Below the pieces are notes generated by a model. The model saw nothing but the letters and a program-made list of their open reading frames with translations. It made no database searches and was not told the DNA's origin. A stretch of DNA of 64,000 nucleotides. It comes from Natrinema sp. SYSU A 869. GTDB lineage: Archaea > Halobacteriota > Halobacteria > Halobacteriales > Natrialbaceae. Below, piece after piece: positions 1 to 8,644 of the stretch (positions are counted from its first letter, which is position 1; every line of letters starts with the position of its first letter). The translations under genes were made by a program, and so were the position numbers. The DNA is taken from NCBI RefSeq assembly GCF_019879105.1, contig NZ_CP082249.1, forward strand, positions 2,790,001-2,854,000, written 5' to 3'.

Positions 1-964
1 TCGACTCTCCGCACGTGGTGATTTCGTGGGCCAGCGTGAGCGCATCTTCGATAGCCTGTGCCGCACCTTGCCCAGCAAACGGCAACATTCCGTGGGCCGC
101 ATCGCCGGCGACGACGACTGACCCGCGATGCCACTGTTCAAGTGGCGGGACGTCCGCCAAACCAGTACTGAGCACAGTCTCGGTATCAAGTGACTCGACG
201 ACAGAGGGAACCGGAGCGGGAAACTCCGAAAACAGTCCGATCAGCATTGCTTTCGTCGGCCGTGAGTCGGTTCGTCCCTCAGCGGTGGACTCCGGCGCTG
301 TAGTGAACCAGTAGAACCGATCGGCGTCGGTTGGCGCACCGCCGGTGTAGGTCCCCTCGCCCCACACCTCGAGCCCCCGAGTTCGGTACTGCTCAGGTAG
401 ATCTACCGTAGCGATGGCTCGATAGACGATACTGTCCAGCGCTCGCGGTTCGACGTTCGGTGCGACGGCGTCCCGGACGACAGAGTTGATTCCGTCCGTG
501 CCGATGAGGATGTCGGGCTCGATTTGCGTGCCGTCGGTAAATCGGACGGCCGGCGTTTCCGTGTCAGTCACCGCTTCGCACGTCATTCCGATTCTGACTT
601 CGGCGTCCAGTTCGTCAAGGAGTATCCGCTGCAGTTCGGCGCGGTGTATCGCCATGAAGCCGTAGCCGAAGTCGGCCCGTTCGACTCGGTCCAGATCGAA
701 TCGCGTCAGCACTCGTCCGCTTGCGGACCGAATCAAATTGTCTTCGAGGGGAACTCCCGCCTCTCGGACGCGATCGACGATTCCGAGGCGGTCCAAAACG
801 AGTAACGCGTTCGTCTGTAGCAGGATTCCGGCGCCGATGGGTCGGTACTCGGACGCAGCCTCATATACGGTCGGGGTCCAGCCCCGCCGTTCGAGCGCGA
901 GTGCCGTGGTTAGTCCACAGATCCCGCCTCCGATGATAGCGACGTCACGTCTCTCTGGAGTCAT
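1..964 (-). CDS. FAD-dependent monooxygenase, 3' end outside window
   Basis: The reverse strand encodes a flavoprotein hydroxylase of the UbiH/salicylate-hydroxylase type, which uses NAD(P)H, FAD and O2 to hydroxylate a small molecule. It starts with a Rossmann loop GGGICGL at residues 12-18, has the DG motif GTDGINS near residue 155 and the FAD-binding motif GDAAHGMLPFAGQG near residue 290. The gene runs off the left edge, so the C-terminal part is not seen. ATG at 962-964 is the start just ahead of the Rossmann strand. It diverges from the HTH-10 regulator at 1130 with a 165-nt spacer, so that regulator may control it (inference). The substrate cannot be told from sequence. Confidence 0.88.
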   Translation of the reverse strand, partial: MTPERRDVAIIGGGICGLTTALALERRGWTPTVYEAASEYRPIGAGILLQTNALLVLDRLGIVDRVREAGVPLEDNLIRSASGRVLTRFDLDRVERADFGYGFMAIHRAELQRILLDELDAEVRIGMTCEAVTDTETPAVRFTDGTQIEPDILIGTDGINSVVRDAVAPNVEPRALDSIVYRAIATVDLPEQYRTRGLEVWGEGTYTGGAPTDADRFYWFTTAPESTAEGRTDSRPTKAMLIGLFSEFPAPVPSVVESLDTETVLSTGLADVPPLEQWHRGSVVVAGDAAHGMLPFAGQGAAQAIEDALTLAHEITTCGES

Positions 965-1129
965 CAGCGTTTTTGGCACGAACTGATGGTCATCTCGTCG
1001 CTGCGGGAGCGTTCGCGGCGTCTGATGGTTCGGTTCCGTTCCATATCTATCGATTAACACCGAGCCGTGAAATTTCAGCTGCCGATTATCTACGCTGCTT
1101 TAAACCGCGCCAGATATCTTCCCATACGT

Positions 1130-1786
1130 ATGCGATATCTCACGGTTCTCATTCACCCGGCCGAGGGCGGTGCGTTCCATCCGCTCGGGGAGAAACTCAC
1201 GAAAGAGTCAGGGATCGAGCGGGAAGCGATTCACCACGTCGAACACCTCGCCGACGACACGGTGCTGTTGTTCGCCGAGGGGAGCGGAGACCGGGACCGA
1301 TACGAGGAGATAATGCGGGACTCGCCGTACGTCGTCGACTATCTCGTTTCCGGGGCGGACCGGTGGATGGCTGTAAATCAGTTCGAACCGACGGACGCAA
1401 CTCGGCGCCTGCTGGAACGTCAACGCGAGTCGAACGTCGTCATCGAGACGCCAATCTACTTCACCGCCGATGGTTCGCTACGGATAACGTATCTGGGAAG
1501 CGACGCTGCCTTTCGGGAGTTGTTCCGCGACTCCGTCGAGGAGACGACTGTCACGTTCGATGTCGTCGAAACGGGCGACTACGAACCGGACGAAGCGACG
1601 CTCACGAGACTGTTGACGACGCGCCAGCAGGAAGTGCTCGAAGTAGCGGTCGAGATAGGGTACTACAGTGCGTCTCGGCAATCCACGCTCGACGATGTGG
1701 CAGACGTTGTCGGAATTGCGCCGACGACCGTGGGCGAGCACCTCCGAAAAGTGGAGGAGCGCGTGTTCGGTGCTCTCGTTCGTTGA
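1130..1786 (+). CDS. HTH-10 (bat-type) transcriptional regulator
   Basis: A 218-residue protein of the haloarchaeal bacterio-opsin-activator-like family. The C-terminal 55 residues form the HTH-10 domain: the segment LTTRQQEVLEVAVEIGYY leads into a helix-turn-helix around DVADVVGIAPTTVGEHLR. The N-terminal 150 residues are the usual ligand-sensing half without a recognisable cofactor motif. I chose ATG at 1130 (MRYLTVL) because the upstream in-frame extension from 1067 is unlike the family and would overlap the promoter region. It diverges from the FAD monooxygenase, a common arrangement for a local regulator and its target. The target assignment is inference; the family call is secure. Confidence 0.87.
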   Translation: MRYLTVLIHPAEGGAFHPLGEKLTKESGIEREAIHHVEHLADDTVLLFAEGSGDRDRYEEIMRDSPYVVDYLVSGADRWMAVNQFEPTDATRRLLERQRESNVVIETPIYFTADGSLRITYLGSDAAFRELFRDSVEETTVTFDVVETGDYEPDEATLTRLLTTRQQEVLEVAVEIGYYSASRQSTLDDVADVVGIAPTTVGEHLRKVEERVFGALVR

Positions 1787-1839
1787 TTTTCACGTGTGTA
1801 CGAACGTCGCTTGTGAAATCGCATTCCCGGTAATAGTTG

Positions 1840-1866
1840 GGCCTCAGCGCTCATACTGCGCGAAAC
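1840..1866. repeat. Dispersed repeat, internally deleted copy
   Basis: GGCCTCAGCGCTCA (1840-1853) is followed directly by TACTGCGCGAAAC (1854-1866). The same two blocks, with one to two mismatches each, occur at 4597-4610 and 4676-4688 with about 65 nt between them. This copy therefore looks like a deletion derivative of the longer one. Confidence 0.45.
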
Positions 1867-2019
1867 TACGGTTGGTTGCTACGATTCTGGCGGATCGTCA
1901 CAGGGCTGGCTGATCACCACATCTGTGGTGCATCGGCAATGAGTCGGTCTATCGAACATCTGACGCAAGGCTTGGCCGCCCTATGTAATAGGTGATGGTC
2001 AATCGACCCCAAGAGGAGA

Positions 2020-2193
2020 ATGAGTGATCTGACTACCATGATAGATAGTATTCTCAGGAAGGTTATTTGTGATGTGCACGATCAACTGCTGATAATGGGT
2101 ATCAACGTCACGAAATTTATCGCCAAAGATACCGTCAGAGACAAGATATCCAAGGGATATCTCGATAACCGACAACAAAATACCGGAATCTGA
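2020..2193 (+). CDS. Doubtful small ORF (57 codons)
   Basis: An open frame starting ATG at 2020 (or 2038), preceded by AAGAGGAG that lies very close to the first ATG. The product is mixed in charge, lacks the strong acidity of haloarchaeal proteins, and has no recognised motif. It lies in a worn intergenic stretch. It may be a fragment or chance; no function is proposed. Confidence 0.15.
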   Translation: MSDLTTMIDSILRKVICDVHDQLLIMGINVTKFIAKDTVRDKISKGYLDNRQQNTGI

Positions 2194-2419
2194 ATCGGAG
2201 CGGGTGGCTGACCAGCCTTAAATGTGAACAAATGATTCGTCTAAGATAGTAGTTCTACTTCTTCTTCCAGCGGAATTCTCCCTGTTTGATGGTCATATGT
2301 ATGGTCGGTGCGACCTACAGATTTTGATAAGTGAATTGTCATATACTACAATACGAACTCATTCCTCGACGTACCGTAACTAATTCGGGCAAAACGACAG
2401 TCTCTTTCTAAATCGCGTT

Positions 2420-2661
2420 CATGTGAGAGGGTCCTCCACCTCCTTTAACAATTGCCGCATTCGACGGTTGCTCAGAGCGTCCGAGAGCCACCCCGTGACC
2501 AGGAACGCCACGCCGACGAATACGAACAGCCAGCCGATCAGGTTCGTAATCAGACCCGTAAAAAGATGGAGTATCGCCGTTCCGAAGATTAACGACACGA
2601 ATCCGGTTCTGATGTGGGCGAGAACCGTCCGAGAATAGGCAGGGACAGGGTCTTTCCGATC
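2420..2661 (-). pseudogene. Truncated DUF202-like small membrane protein
   Basis: The reverse strand reads about 70 residues that match the DUF202/YidH pattern: RTVLAHIRTG followed by two hydrophobic helices (about FVSLIFGTAILHLF and LIGWLFVFVGVAFLVTG) and a basic tail. No ATG or GTG lies upstream of the RT-LA-IRTG motif before an in-frame TAA, so the N-terminus is lost. It ends at TGA complementary to 2420-2422. It is convergent with nothing and lies just before the GT-C gene. Either a remnant or a gene with an unseen frame error. Confidence 0.5.
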
Positions 2662-2680
2662 GGATCGCGGTTATCGGCGA

Positions 2681-4462
2681 ATGAGGATACCGTCTCGAGC
2701 GCGGACCGGACTTCGAATCGCCGCAGCGATGCTGATCGACTCGATCAAAACCCTCCGCCCGACCGATCGGGACCGAACCGCGATCGCCGTCCTCCTCGCC
2801 GCCGGCGTGTACGTCTACTACGCCGACCTCGGCGGGTCGACGCTCCAGTCCTTCGACGAAGCGATCTACGCGTCGATCGCGCGACGGCTGAGCCGCGGCG
2901 GATCGTGGATCGTCCCTCGCATCGACTGGGCCGCCGACGGGGCCGTCGTCGCCGAGATGCTCTTCCTGCAGAAGCCCCCGGGCGCGTTCTGGCTGCAGGC
3001 GATCTCGATGCGCGTCTTCGGTGCCACCGCGTTCGGCGCTCGCTTTCCGTCGGCGACGTTCACGATCGCGACCGGCGTGCTGGCCTACGTTTTCGGTCGG
3101 GACCTCTTCGACCGCAGGGCGGGGTTCGTGGCCGGGCTGGTCTGGCTGACGACGCCGCAGGTGTTCGCGGGGATGAACGGCGGTCGGAACGGCGGAACCG
3201 ACACCGCGCTCGTGTTCTTCGGCACCCTGTTCGTCTACCTCGTCTGGAAGGGCGTCGCCGACGATCGACGATACCTCGCGTACGCGGGGTTCCCGGCGGC
3301 GGGCGCACTCCTCGTCAAGGGACTGGCGGCTGGCACATACCCGCTGGCGCTCCTCGCGCTCGTCCCCTTCGATCTGCTCGGGCGTCGACGGCTCCTCTCG
3401 CGAGAGGCGGCGATCGGCGCGGCGGTAACGCTCGTACTGGCGTTGCCGTGGCCGATCCTCGCCTGGCTCCGTCACGGTGACCTGTTCCTCGAGGAACTCG
3501 TTTTCAAGCACGTGATCGCTCGGGCGAGCGGCTCGTTCCCACCGTACCACGAGACGACGTTCGGATTCATGTCCTATCCGTACTTCCGGCACCTTCCCTC
3601 GTACTTCGATCCGTGGCTGTACTTCCTGCTCCCGGCGGTCGGCGTCGTCGCCGTCGTCGCGGTTCGCGTTCGGGTTACGGAGGGGCGCTCGCAACCGCTG
3701 CGCGATACGACATTCCTGCTGTGGTGGTCCGCGAGCGTCTTCACCTTCTTTTCGGTCACCGGGAACCAGGCCTGGTACATCCTGCCGCTGTACGTTCCGG
3801 CGGGGCTGCTGGTCGGTCGCTTGGTCTCGCTGGTCGCGTCGCCCCGATCGATCGACCACTCCCTCGCGGTCGGCGGCGTCGTCACGGGCTGCGTCCTCGC
3901 GTTGGTCTTTACGTTTCGACTCGACGTGACCTCGCTCGTCCAGTACCGACTGCAGGACCACATTCCCGGCGGCGTCGCGTTCGCGCTCGTCCTCGTCGTC
4001 GCTGCGATCGCGGTTATCGCCGAGCGGCCGCTCGACTCGACGCTGCGGCGGCGATGGCGCGACGTCGACGTCTCGCGGCTCCGGACCGTCGCGTTCGTAG
4101 CCCTCGCGATCCTTCTAGTGTCTACAACCGCCGAACCGGTCGAAATGGGCGGCTCGGCGTTGGACGAGCAACAGGAGGCCGCGGGGACGCTGATTGACCA
4201 CCAGACGCCCCCGGACGCGACGGTCTTCGTCGTCCCCGAATCCACGCAGGCTGGCGGGTTTCACTCGCTGGTGTTCTACTCCGATCGGTCGATCGAGCCG
4301 GTCGAGGAGACGCGGGCCGAATCGAACGATCGAATCAGGTACCTGTTCGTCCACCAGGAAGCGGCAGCCGACCTTAATCGGGAGCGCCGCGTCGTCGCCA
4401 CGCTCCACGACGAGGACGAGACGTACTACGTACTCGAGTTGGGGCCGCCCGACGGCGGATAG
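2681..4462 (+). CDS. GT-C glycosyltransferase, family 39 / ArnT-like (PMT_2)
   Basis: A 593-residue integral membrane protein with roughly ten or more hydrophobic helices and a C-terminal outward-facing tail of about 120 residues. Family-39 enzymes move a sugar from a polyprenyl-phosphate carrier to a protein or lipid on the outer face of the membrane. The diagnostic acidic pair of the first loop is present (FDEAIYA, D59-E60), as is KPPG at 98-101 in the same loop. ATG at 2681 gives 16 extra residues before a second ATG at 2729, which is the likelier start. Acceptor and sugar are unknown. Confidence 0.82.
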   Translation: MRIPSRARTGLRIAAAMLIDSIKTLRPTDRDRTAIAVLLAAGVYVYYADLGGSTLQSFDEAIYASIARRLSRGGSWIVPRIDWAADGAVVAEMLFLQKPPGAFWLQAISMRVFGATAFGARFPSATFTIATGVLAYVFGRDLFDRRAGFVAGLVWLTTPQVFAGMNGGRNGGTDTALVFFGTLFVYLVWKGVADDRRYLAYAGFPAAGALLVKGLAAGTYPLALLALVPFDLLGRRRLLSREAAIGAAVTLVLALPWPILAWLRHGDLFLEELVFKHVIARASGSFPPYHETTFGFMSYPYFRHLPSYFDPWLYFLLPAVGVVAVVAVRVRVTEGRSQPLRDTTFLLWWSASVFTFFSVTGNQAWYILPLYVPAGLLVGRLVSLVASPRSIDHSLAVGGVVTGCVLALVFTFRLDVTSLVQYRLQDHIPGGVAFALVLVVAAIAVIAERPLDSTLRRRWRDVDVSRLRTVAFVALAILLVSTTAEPVEMGGSALDEQQEAAGTLIDHQTPPDATVFVVPESTQAGGFHSLVFYSDRSIEPVEETRAESNDRIRYLFVHQEAAADLNRERRVVATLHDEDETYYVLELGPPDGG

Positions 4463-5190
4463 GGCCACGGTCGTGCACTGGACGCCGGCGATCAGTCCGT
4501 CCGACTCCGACCGGCGATCGAATTTATCACACTGGTTTTGGATGCTCTGCTATACAGTTGTTCAATACCGATAGCACCTCTTCGGTAAGAGATGCAGGCC
4601 TCGGCACTCACGGCTCATCTTCTATCCATAATTCGGAACGAGATACTGACTTGTCGGCCTTCATTTGCATCTATATACTGCGCTAAACACCCGTGTCGGT
4701 TACGAAGAGACTTATCTCGTTCTATAAGATGTTTGTCTGCTCCAGAAAGTGCTATAGTAACCAAAAGAATACTCTTTCATCATTTCCTGGAAATGGAGTT
4801 TTCGTGGGAAACATTTTGAACTCGAACCCTGAAGAGCTGTGCCTACTAGATAAGATATGGGAATTGAAGAAAAGGTGATTAGTGCTATTGGCAAGGATTG
4901 TAGACTACCAGCAGATAGGTTTAATGGAGGTTCTATAGCGACAAGAATAATAAATAAACCCCATATTATTAATTCTATATAATATAAAATACTTATTTAG
5001 AAATATTTATTATGGACATTATAGTTAAATTCTCATCCAATACTATTGTAATCTTCGGTTCAGTTTATTCTCAAGGAAGATCTACACGGACATAGGCCTC
5101 TGATCTACCCGTGACTGGTCAAGATGCATCTTCCTAAAGTAGAACCTGATGAGCTCTTACTGTGTCTTGTTATTCATTACAGGCACTGAT
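4463..5190. other. AT-rich intergenic region with dispersed repeat copy
   Basis: Composition drops sharply from the surrounding GC-rich DNA, with runs of A/T between about 4900 and 5060. The first 250 nt hold the longest copy of a dispersed repeat. No ORF longer than about 75 codons is convincing. It is the downstream side of the island that carries the nuclease-like gene at 5191. Confidence 0.6.
4545..4725. repeat. Dispersed repeat, longest copy
   Basis: Shares GGCCTCGGCACTCA (4597-4610) exactly with 6421-6434 and shares a second block (4676-4688) with 1854-1866. Upstream, both 4.56 kb and 6.37 kb carry related ATACAG...ATT...GAGATGC text. The copies at 4.6 and 6.4 kb flank the AT-rich island in the same orientation. 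Confidence 0.4.
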
Positions 5191-6231
5191 TCAGTATTGA
5201 TGCTCGAAACTAAGCTCACTATATTCGTAAGAGTATGATTTGATACCTGCTTCATCACATCGTGAACTGAGGTTAGCTGGCAGCACATATGTCTGCTCAC
5301 CCAATTCTTTCTCGAGATGTTTGCAAAATGCGATGGTGATATCCCGGTCGCCGTCACCATCTTCTGCAGCCTCGAGAACCACTGCTAGATCCGGATCGTC
5401 GTAATCTGGTTTGATGACGTAGTCGCCCGGAGTGAAGGGGTTCTCTGCGTGCTCAAGATTAGTGTGCTTGTAGGTATAGAGCTTGATATCTTGATCATCA
5501 CAGTAGGATGCAAGCTTCGCGGGATGAATTTCGCGCCAGTTGCCAGGCCCGTCATCGAGCATATTTGGAAACGCGACGCTGACGGCTTCGCCGTCCATCG
5601 TCTGCCCGTAGAGATTGACATCGTGTTCCGGTGGGAGTACCTCTACGACCACCGCAACTGATGCATCGGTATCTTCTGCTTTGACCACTCGGTCACCGGG
5701 TTTGAACGGGTTCTCCGGCTTCTGATTCATGTGAGCCGTGTTCGGCCCCAGATCCTGTAACTCGTTCATCGGCCGAGCAGCGAGGTGAGCGAGTTTCTCC
5801 GGTTCCTCACCGGAGTATGCGTCTTGGGTTTTGACTTTCGACTTGAGCGTTTCAGTTCGCTCCCAGCCGAGGAGGATAAGCGCGTCTTCGTTGTCGCGGT
5901 GCCAGACCATCACGATGATATCGTCGTCCGGATCGTTCTCGAGGATATTTGCCGGACGAAACGCAGAGACGTCCCTCGAGGTTTTCACGTCGATCTCGTA
6001 GCCGAAGACATCGAAGTCGTGACCGGAGAAACTTTCCGGGTTGCAGCGCCGAATTGCCGCTTCATTCTCCCACCCCCACATCTCGACAGGGAGGTACTCT
6101 CGACAGAACTGCTCGAACGCAAGTTCACCGAGGTTTCCGATCCGTTTGACGTCCAAATCATCTGCACCCTGAATGACTGCTTGGTGATGGGCACGCTCTC
6201 TATCGATTTTGTCGGGGGTATAGAGATACAT
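5191..6231 (-). CDS. PD-(D/E)XK-like nuclease fused to two copies of an unknown repeat
   Basis: A 346-residue protein that I cannot name. The N-terminal 130 residues look like a PD-(D/E)XK fold: helix NLGELAFEQF (E36), then HDFDVFGYEIDVKTS with D74 and the D81-x-K83 pair. After a linker come two units starting NPFKPGD (174) and NPFTPGD (264). Both continue as V-K, an acidic strand, VAVV-E, PA-L, CD, IK-Y-Y, with a period near 90 residues. Composition is more AT-rich than its neighbours and repeat copies lie on both sides, suggesting transfer. It stands alone, with an AT-rich promoter region beyond 6231. Nuclease fold is inference from motifs; defence or DNA-processing roles are possible. Confidence 0.6.
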   Translation of the reverse strand: MYLYTPDKIDRERAHHQAVIQGADDLDVKRIGNLGELAFEQFCREYLPVEMWGWENEAAIRRCNPESFSGHDFDVFGYEIDVKTSRDVSAFRPANILENDPDDDIIVMVWHRDNEDALILLGWERTETLKSKVKTQDAYSGEEPEKLAHLAARPMNELQDLGPNTAHMNQKPENPFKPGDRVVKAEDTDASVAVVVEVLPPEHDVNLYGQTMDGEAVSVAFPNMLDDGPGNWREIHPAKLASYCDDQDIKLYTYKHTNLEHAENPFTPGDYVIKPDYDDPDLAVVLEAAEDGDGDRDITIAFCKHLEKELGEQTYVLPANLSSRCDEAGIKSYSYEYSELSFEHQY

Positions 6232-6563
6232 TACGTATGGATTAGTTGTTTGTATAATGTATCTTTCTTATCAGAGACCACTCCTGATACCGATAGAGCA
6301 AGAAGCGATACTCGAGTCTCCTAATGCGAATCTCTCGATGACATCACATTTTCGCCACCGTAGAACTACATACAGCCAGTATTGAGGCTGTAACGGAACG
6401 GGAGATGCTTGTAAACCGATGGCCTCGGCACTCATAGGGCTCGTCACCGCCGGATGCCGAGTCCGGCTCGGAGCGGGAGCATCGTCATCGGCCACGTGAT
6501 CCTACCGCCGTCGCTCCAAAGACGGTTTGGGTTCATCGGCGAAAACGGATACCGCTCGGTGAC
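6232..6563. other. Intergenic region, repeat copy
   Basis: Upstream region of the nuclease-like gene, AT-rich near 6232-6300. A third copy of the dispersed repeat lies at about 6363-6440 and includes a 6-bp hairpin (ACAGCC/GGCTGT) around 6370-6389. No gene seen. Confidence 0.5.
6363..6440. repeat. Dispersed repeat copy at island edge
   Basis: Contains GGCCTCGGCACTCA at 6421-6434, identical to 4597-4610 and in the same orientation, so the two bracket the 1.8-kb AT-rich island. Confidence 0.4.
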
Positions 6564-6779
6564 TTATGACCCGCGTCCGGCGTCCTCGGTCGCGAAAGCC
6601 GCGTTCCACTCGTCGATCAGGTTCTCGAGTCGGCCCGTATTCCCATGCGAGAACATCCGCTGGGCGCGATCGGTGGCCGTCAGCGGATCCGCGACGTCGC
6701 TCGAGGGGGCCGTTCGAGTGCGGGTAGTGGTTCGTGTCGGTTCGGCGTCGGTCGTGGACTGCAGGCGTTGGGTGCTCAT
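6564..6779 (-). CDS. Small hypothetical protein (71 aa)
   Basis: A 71-residue frame starting ATG. The first 35 residues are a Thr/Ser/Arg-rich flexible segment; the last 35 (with RMFSHGNTGRLENLIDEWNA) form an amphipathic helix of normal haloarchaeal composition. I do not recognise a family. It stands alone between the island and the GT2 gene. Composition and a clear start argue for a real gene, but the short length keeps the call weak. Confidence 0.4.
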   Translation of the reverse strand: MSTQRLQSTTDAEPTRTTTRTRTAPSSDVADPLTATDRAQRMFSHGNTGRLENLIDEWNAAFATEDAGRGS

Positions 6780-7152
6780 GTCGGTCGGGATGTGGATATC
6801 GTCGAAAATCGGTACTCGTCGTTCGGCAACGAACTCACGCTACTACGTGTACGACCGACATCTGTACTCACCCCTATCCGCCCCTAGGTTATAAAAGTTC
6901 ATGATAGATGTCGCCTCTTCGGCCTGGTGTATGAAACCAAATACCACGGATGTAATTCGCACGGAACAGCGATGCGACCATCGAAGCCGCGTCCGTCGTA
7001 CCGGATTTCGGTGACTCGAGGGACCTGTTCCACTCGAGATGCCGGTTCTCCAATGATCTCTCGATCTCTGTTGCAGCCGGCTGACACCCCTCGAGAGCTG
7101 CCGCGACTCCGATACCTTGAGAACCCGCGGCCGAGTCCTCACGCGTAACACG
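6780..7152. other. Intergenic region, nothing recognised
   Basis: Divergent spacer between the 71-aa gene and the GT2 gene. It contains an AT-rich step (about 6885-6905, TTATAAAAG) that could be a TATA-like element. No gene or repeat seen. Confidence 0.4.
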
Positions 7153-7839
7153 ATGGCGAGCGATGATCAGGACGGCGACGACGGGCCGGACGTGAGTTTC
7201 GTGGTGCCGGCGCGAAACGAGGCCGAGTACCTCCGTGGGACGCTGGCCAGTCTCGCGGGACTGGACACGGACTACGCATACGAGGTGATCGTCGTCGATG
7301 GCAACTCGAGTGACGGGACGCCGGCGATCGCCCGCGAGTACGGTGCGACCGTCGTTTGCGAGGGCGGCTCGAGCATCGCCGCCGCCCGAAATCTCGGGGC
7401 CGACCGCGCGACCGGCGAGTGGCTCGCGTTCATTGACGCGGACACGCGGGTTCGGGCGAACTACCTGACCGACCTGCTCGGTTTCGTTGAAGCCGAGAAG
7501 CTCGCGGCTGCGAGTTCGTACTGCCGGATCACCGGGCCACGACGAGCGAAAGCGATGGAGCTAACGATCAATCACGTCTTTTCACGGCTCGAGCGGCCGA
7601 TCCTGCCAGGGTTCAACTGTCTCGTCCACCGGCAGGCCTTCGACGAGATCGGCGGTTTTCCCGACGTGGCGAACGAGGACACGGCCTTCAGCCGATCGCT
7701 CGCCGGCCGGTTTCCGACGGCCTACTACCCGACGGTTCTAGTCGAGAGTTCGGGCCGGCGGATCGCCGACGTGGGATTGACGGGGACGCTGTGGCACTAT
7801 CTTCGGCTGGACGTCGAACGGCTCCGCACGGACTACTGA
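7153..7839 (+). CDS. Family 2 glycosyltransferase (GT-A fold)
   Basis: A 228-residue cytosolic GT2 enzyme that transfers a sugar from a nucleotide-sugar or related donor. The nucleotide-binding strand VSFVVPARNEAEYL is at the N-terminus, EVIVVDGNSSDGT follows, and the metal-binding motif AFIDADTR (DAD form of DxD) lies near residue 100. Acceptor-side motif GGFPDVANEDTAFS with the ED pair is near residue 180. There is no membrane anchor, unlike DPM-type synthases. I start it at ATG 7153 (MASDDQD), as the upstream extension is basic and atypical. Acceptor unknown. Confidence 0.85.
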   Translation: MASDDQDGDDGPDVSFVVPARNEAEYLRGTLASLAGLDTDYAYEVIVVDGNSSDGTPAIAREYGATVVCEGGSSIAAARNLGADRATGEWLAFIDADTRVRANYLTDLLGFVEAEKLAAASSYCRITGPRRAKAMELTINHVFSRLERPILPGFNCLVHRQAFDEIGGFPDVANEDTAFSRSLAGRFPTAYYPTVLVESSGRRIADVGLTGTLWHYLRLDVERLRTDY

Positions 7840-7980
7840 ACCGCCGTGTGGGATTTTGCCGCGTTCGGAATCGTGGATTACCAATCAGGACTGGCGACGC
7901 GTCGGTCGTCCATCCGAGGGAAAGGGGCCGGTGCTGCCGCTACTCGAGACGACGGTGAGAGAAGGTGGCCGGTGTCCGCG

Positions 7981-8142
7981 TTATGAGACGAACGTCAGCA
8001 ACTGGACCAGCACGCCCAGCATGACGCCGACCGCGATGACCGTCTTGGGATCGATACGAATGGCGTTCGAGTCCTCGGAGTCGAAGTACCGGACCAGCCC
8101 GGCACTGGACATCAGGCCACCGGTGTTCTGTCCTTTATCCAT
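7981..8142 (-). CDS. Preprotein translocase subunit SecG (Sec61 beta)
   Basis: A 53-residue single-span protein, the archaeal Sec61-beta/SecG subunit of the SecYEG protein-export channel. The cytosolic half has the family signature [16 protein letters not shown] and then [10 protein letters not shown], followed by one C-terminal membrane helix ([13 protein letters not shown]) ending three residues later. Length and topology fit the family exactly. It lies convergent to the GT2 gene and divergent from thioredoxin. Confidence 0.92.
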   Translation of the reverse strand: MDKGQNTGGLMSSAGLVRYFDSEDSNAIRIDPKTVIAVGVMLGVLVQLLTFVS

Positions 8143-8218
8143 ACCTGTTTCTATGGGCCCCTCAAACTAAACCTTTCGACCGGGCTGCGTCCCCGATCAC
8201 GGCAATGTGATGGCAGTG

Positions 8219-8234
8219 GGAAACCCTTATGCGC
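8219..8234 (+). promoter_or_regulatory. Likely core promoter of thioredoxin gene
   Basis: GGGAAACCCTTATGCG has the GAAA (BRE-like) plus TTAT (TATA-like) pattern of haloarchaeal promoters. Its centre is about 30-35 nt before the ATG at 8261, predicting a transcript that begins at or just before the start codon. Confidence 0.4.
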
Positions 8235-8260
8235 GGCGCGCGGCAACTAGCGTTGACCGC

Positions 8261-8530
8261 ATGACTGTCACACTTAAGGACTTCTACGCGGACTGGTGTG
8301 GCCCCTGCAAGACCCAGGATCCGATCCTCGAGGAGCTCGAGGACGACTGGGAGGGCCGATTCGAAGTCGAGAAAGTAAACGTCGACGAACAACAGGACGT
8401 CGCCAACGAGTACCAGGTTCGATCGCTGCCGACGCTCATCATCGAGAACGATGACGGCATCGTCGAACGGTTCGTCGGCGTCACCCAGCGCGACGACATC
8501 GAGAACGCCCTCGAGTCGGCCGGCGCGTAG
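8261..8530 (+). CDS. trxA: Thioredoxin
   Basis: An 89-residue thioredoxin-fold protein with the classical redox centre WCGPC at residues 11-15 and the cis-proline strand SLPTLII near residue 55. It reduces disulfides in cytosolic proteins. The in-frame extension upstream from 8207 is rejected because it crosses the promoter and is not thioredoxin-like; ATG 8261 (MTVTLKDFYADW) matches short archaeal thioredoxins. The neighbouring F420:NADP reductase gene is convergent. Confidence 0.93.
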   Translation: MTVTLKDFYADWCGPCKTQDPILEELEDDWEGRFEVEKVNVDEQQDVANEYQVRSLPTLIIENDDGIVERFVGVTQRDDIENALESAGA

Positions 8531-8644
8531 GGACGACCACCAGCTTTTCGCGGCTTTCAACTGACCGGCAGCGCCCCGGCTATCTCCCTCGAGTCACAGC
8601 GATTGTCGGAAACCGAGCCCACACTGAGTCGCAGTCGGCTTGAT

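Larger units (their letters stand above)
1787..2407. other. Intergenic region with a short repeat copy and a doubtful small ORF
   Basis: No convincing gene. It holds a 7-bp stem (CACCACA/TGTGGTG) at about 1916-1931, a shortened copy of a dispersed repeat at 1840-1866, and a 57-codon open frame at 2020-2193. The base composition falls towards AT between 2200 and 2360. It looks like a worn insertion-prone stretch. Confidence 0.5.

Noticed and set aside
2408-3961. Long open frame on the minus strand (517 codons)
   Set aside because: It is the shadow of the GT-C gene; its product is Arg/Asp-rich and low in complexity. Similar shadows oppose DHS (16541-17701), the AsnB-like gene (42034-43422), proS (50430-51851) and gltB (55314-56627).
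8207-8260. Longer start for thioredoxin
   Set aside because: The 18 extra residues cover the promoter and do not resemble thioredoxin N-termini.
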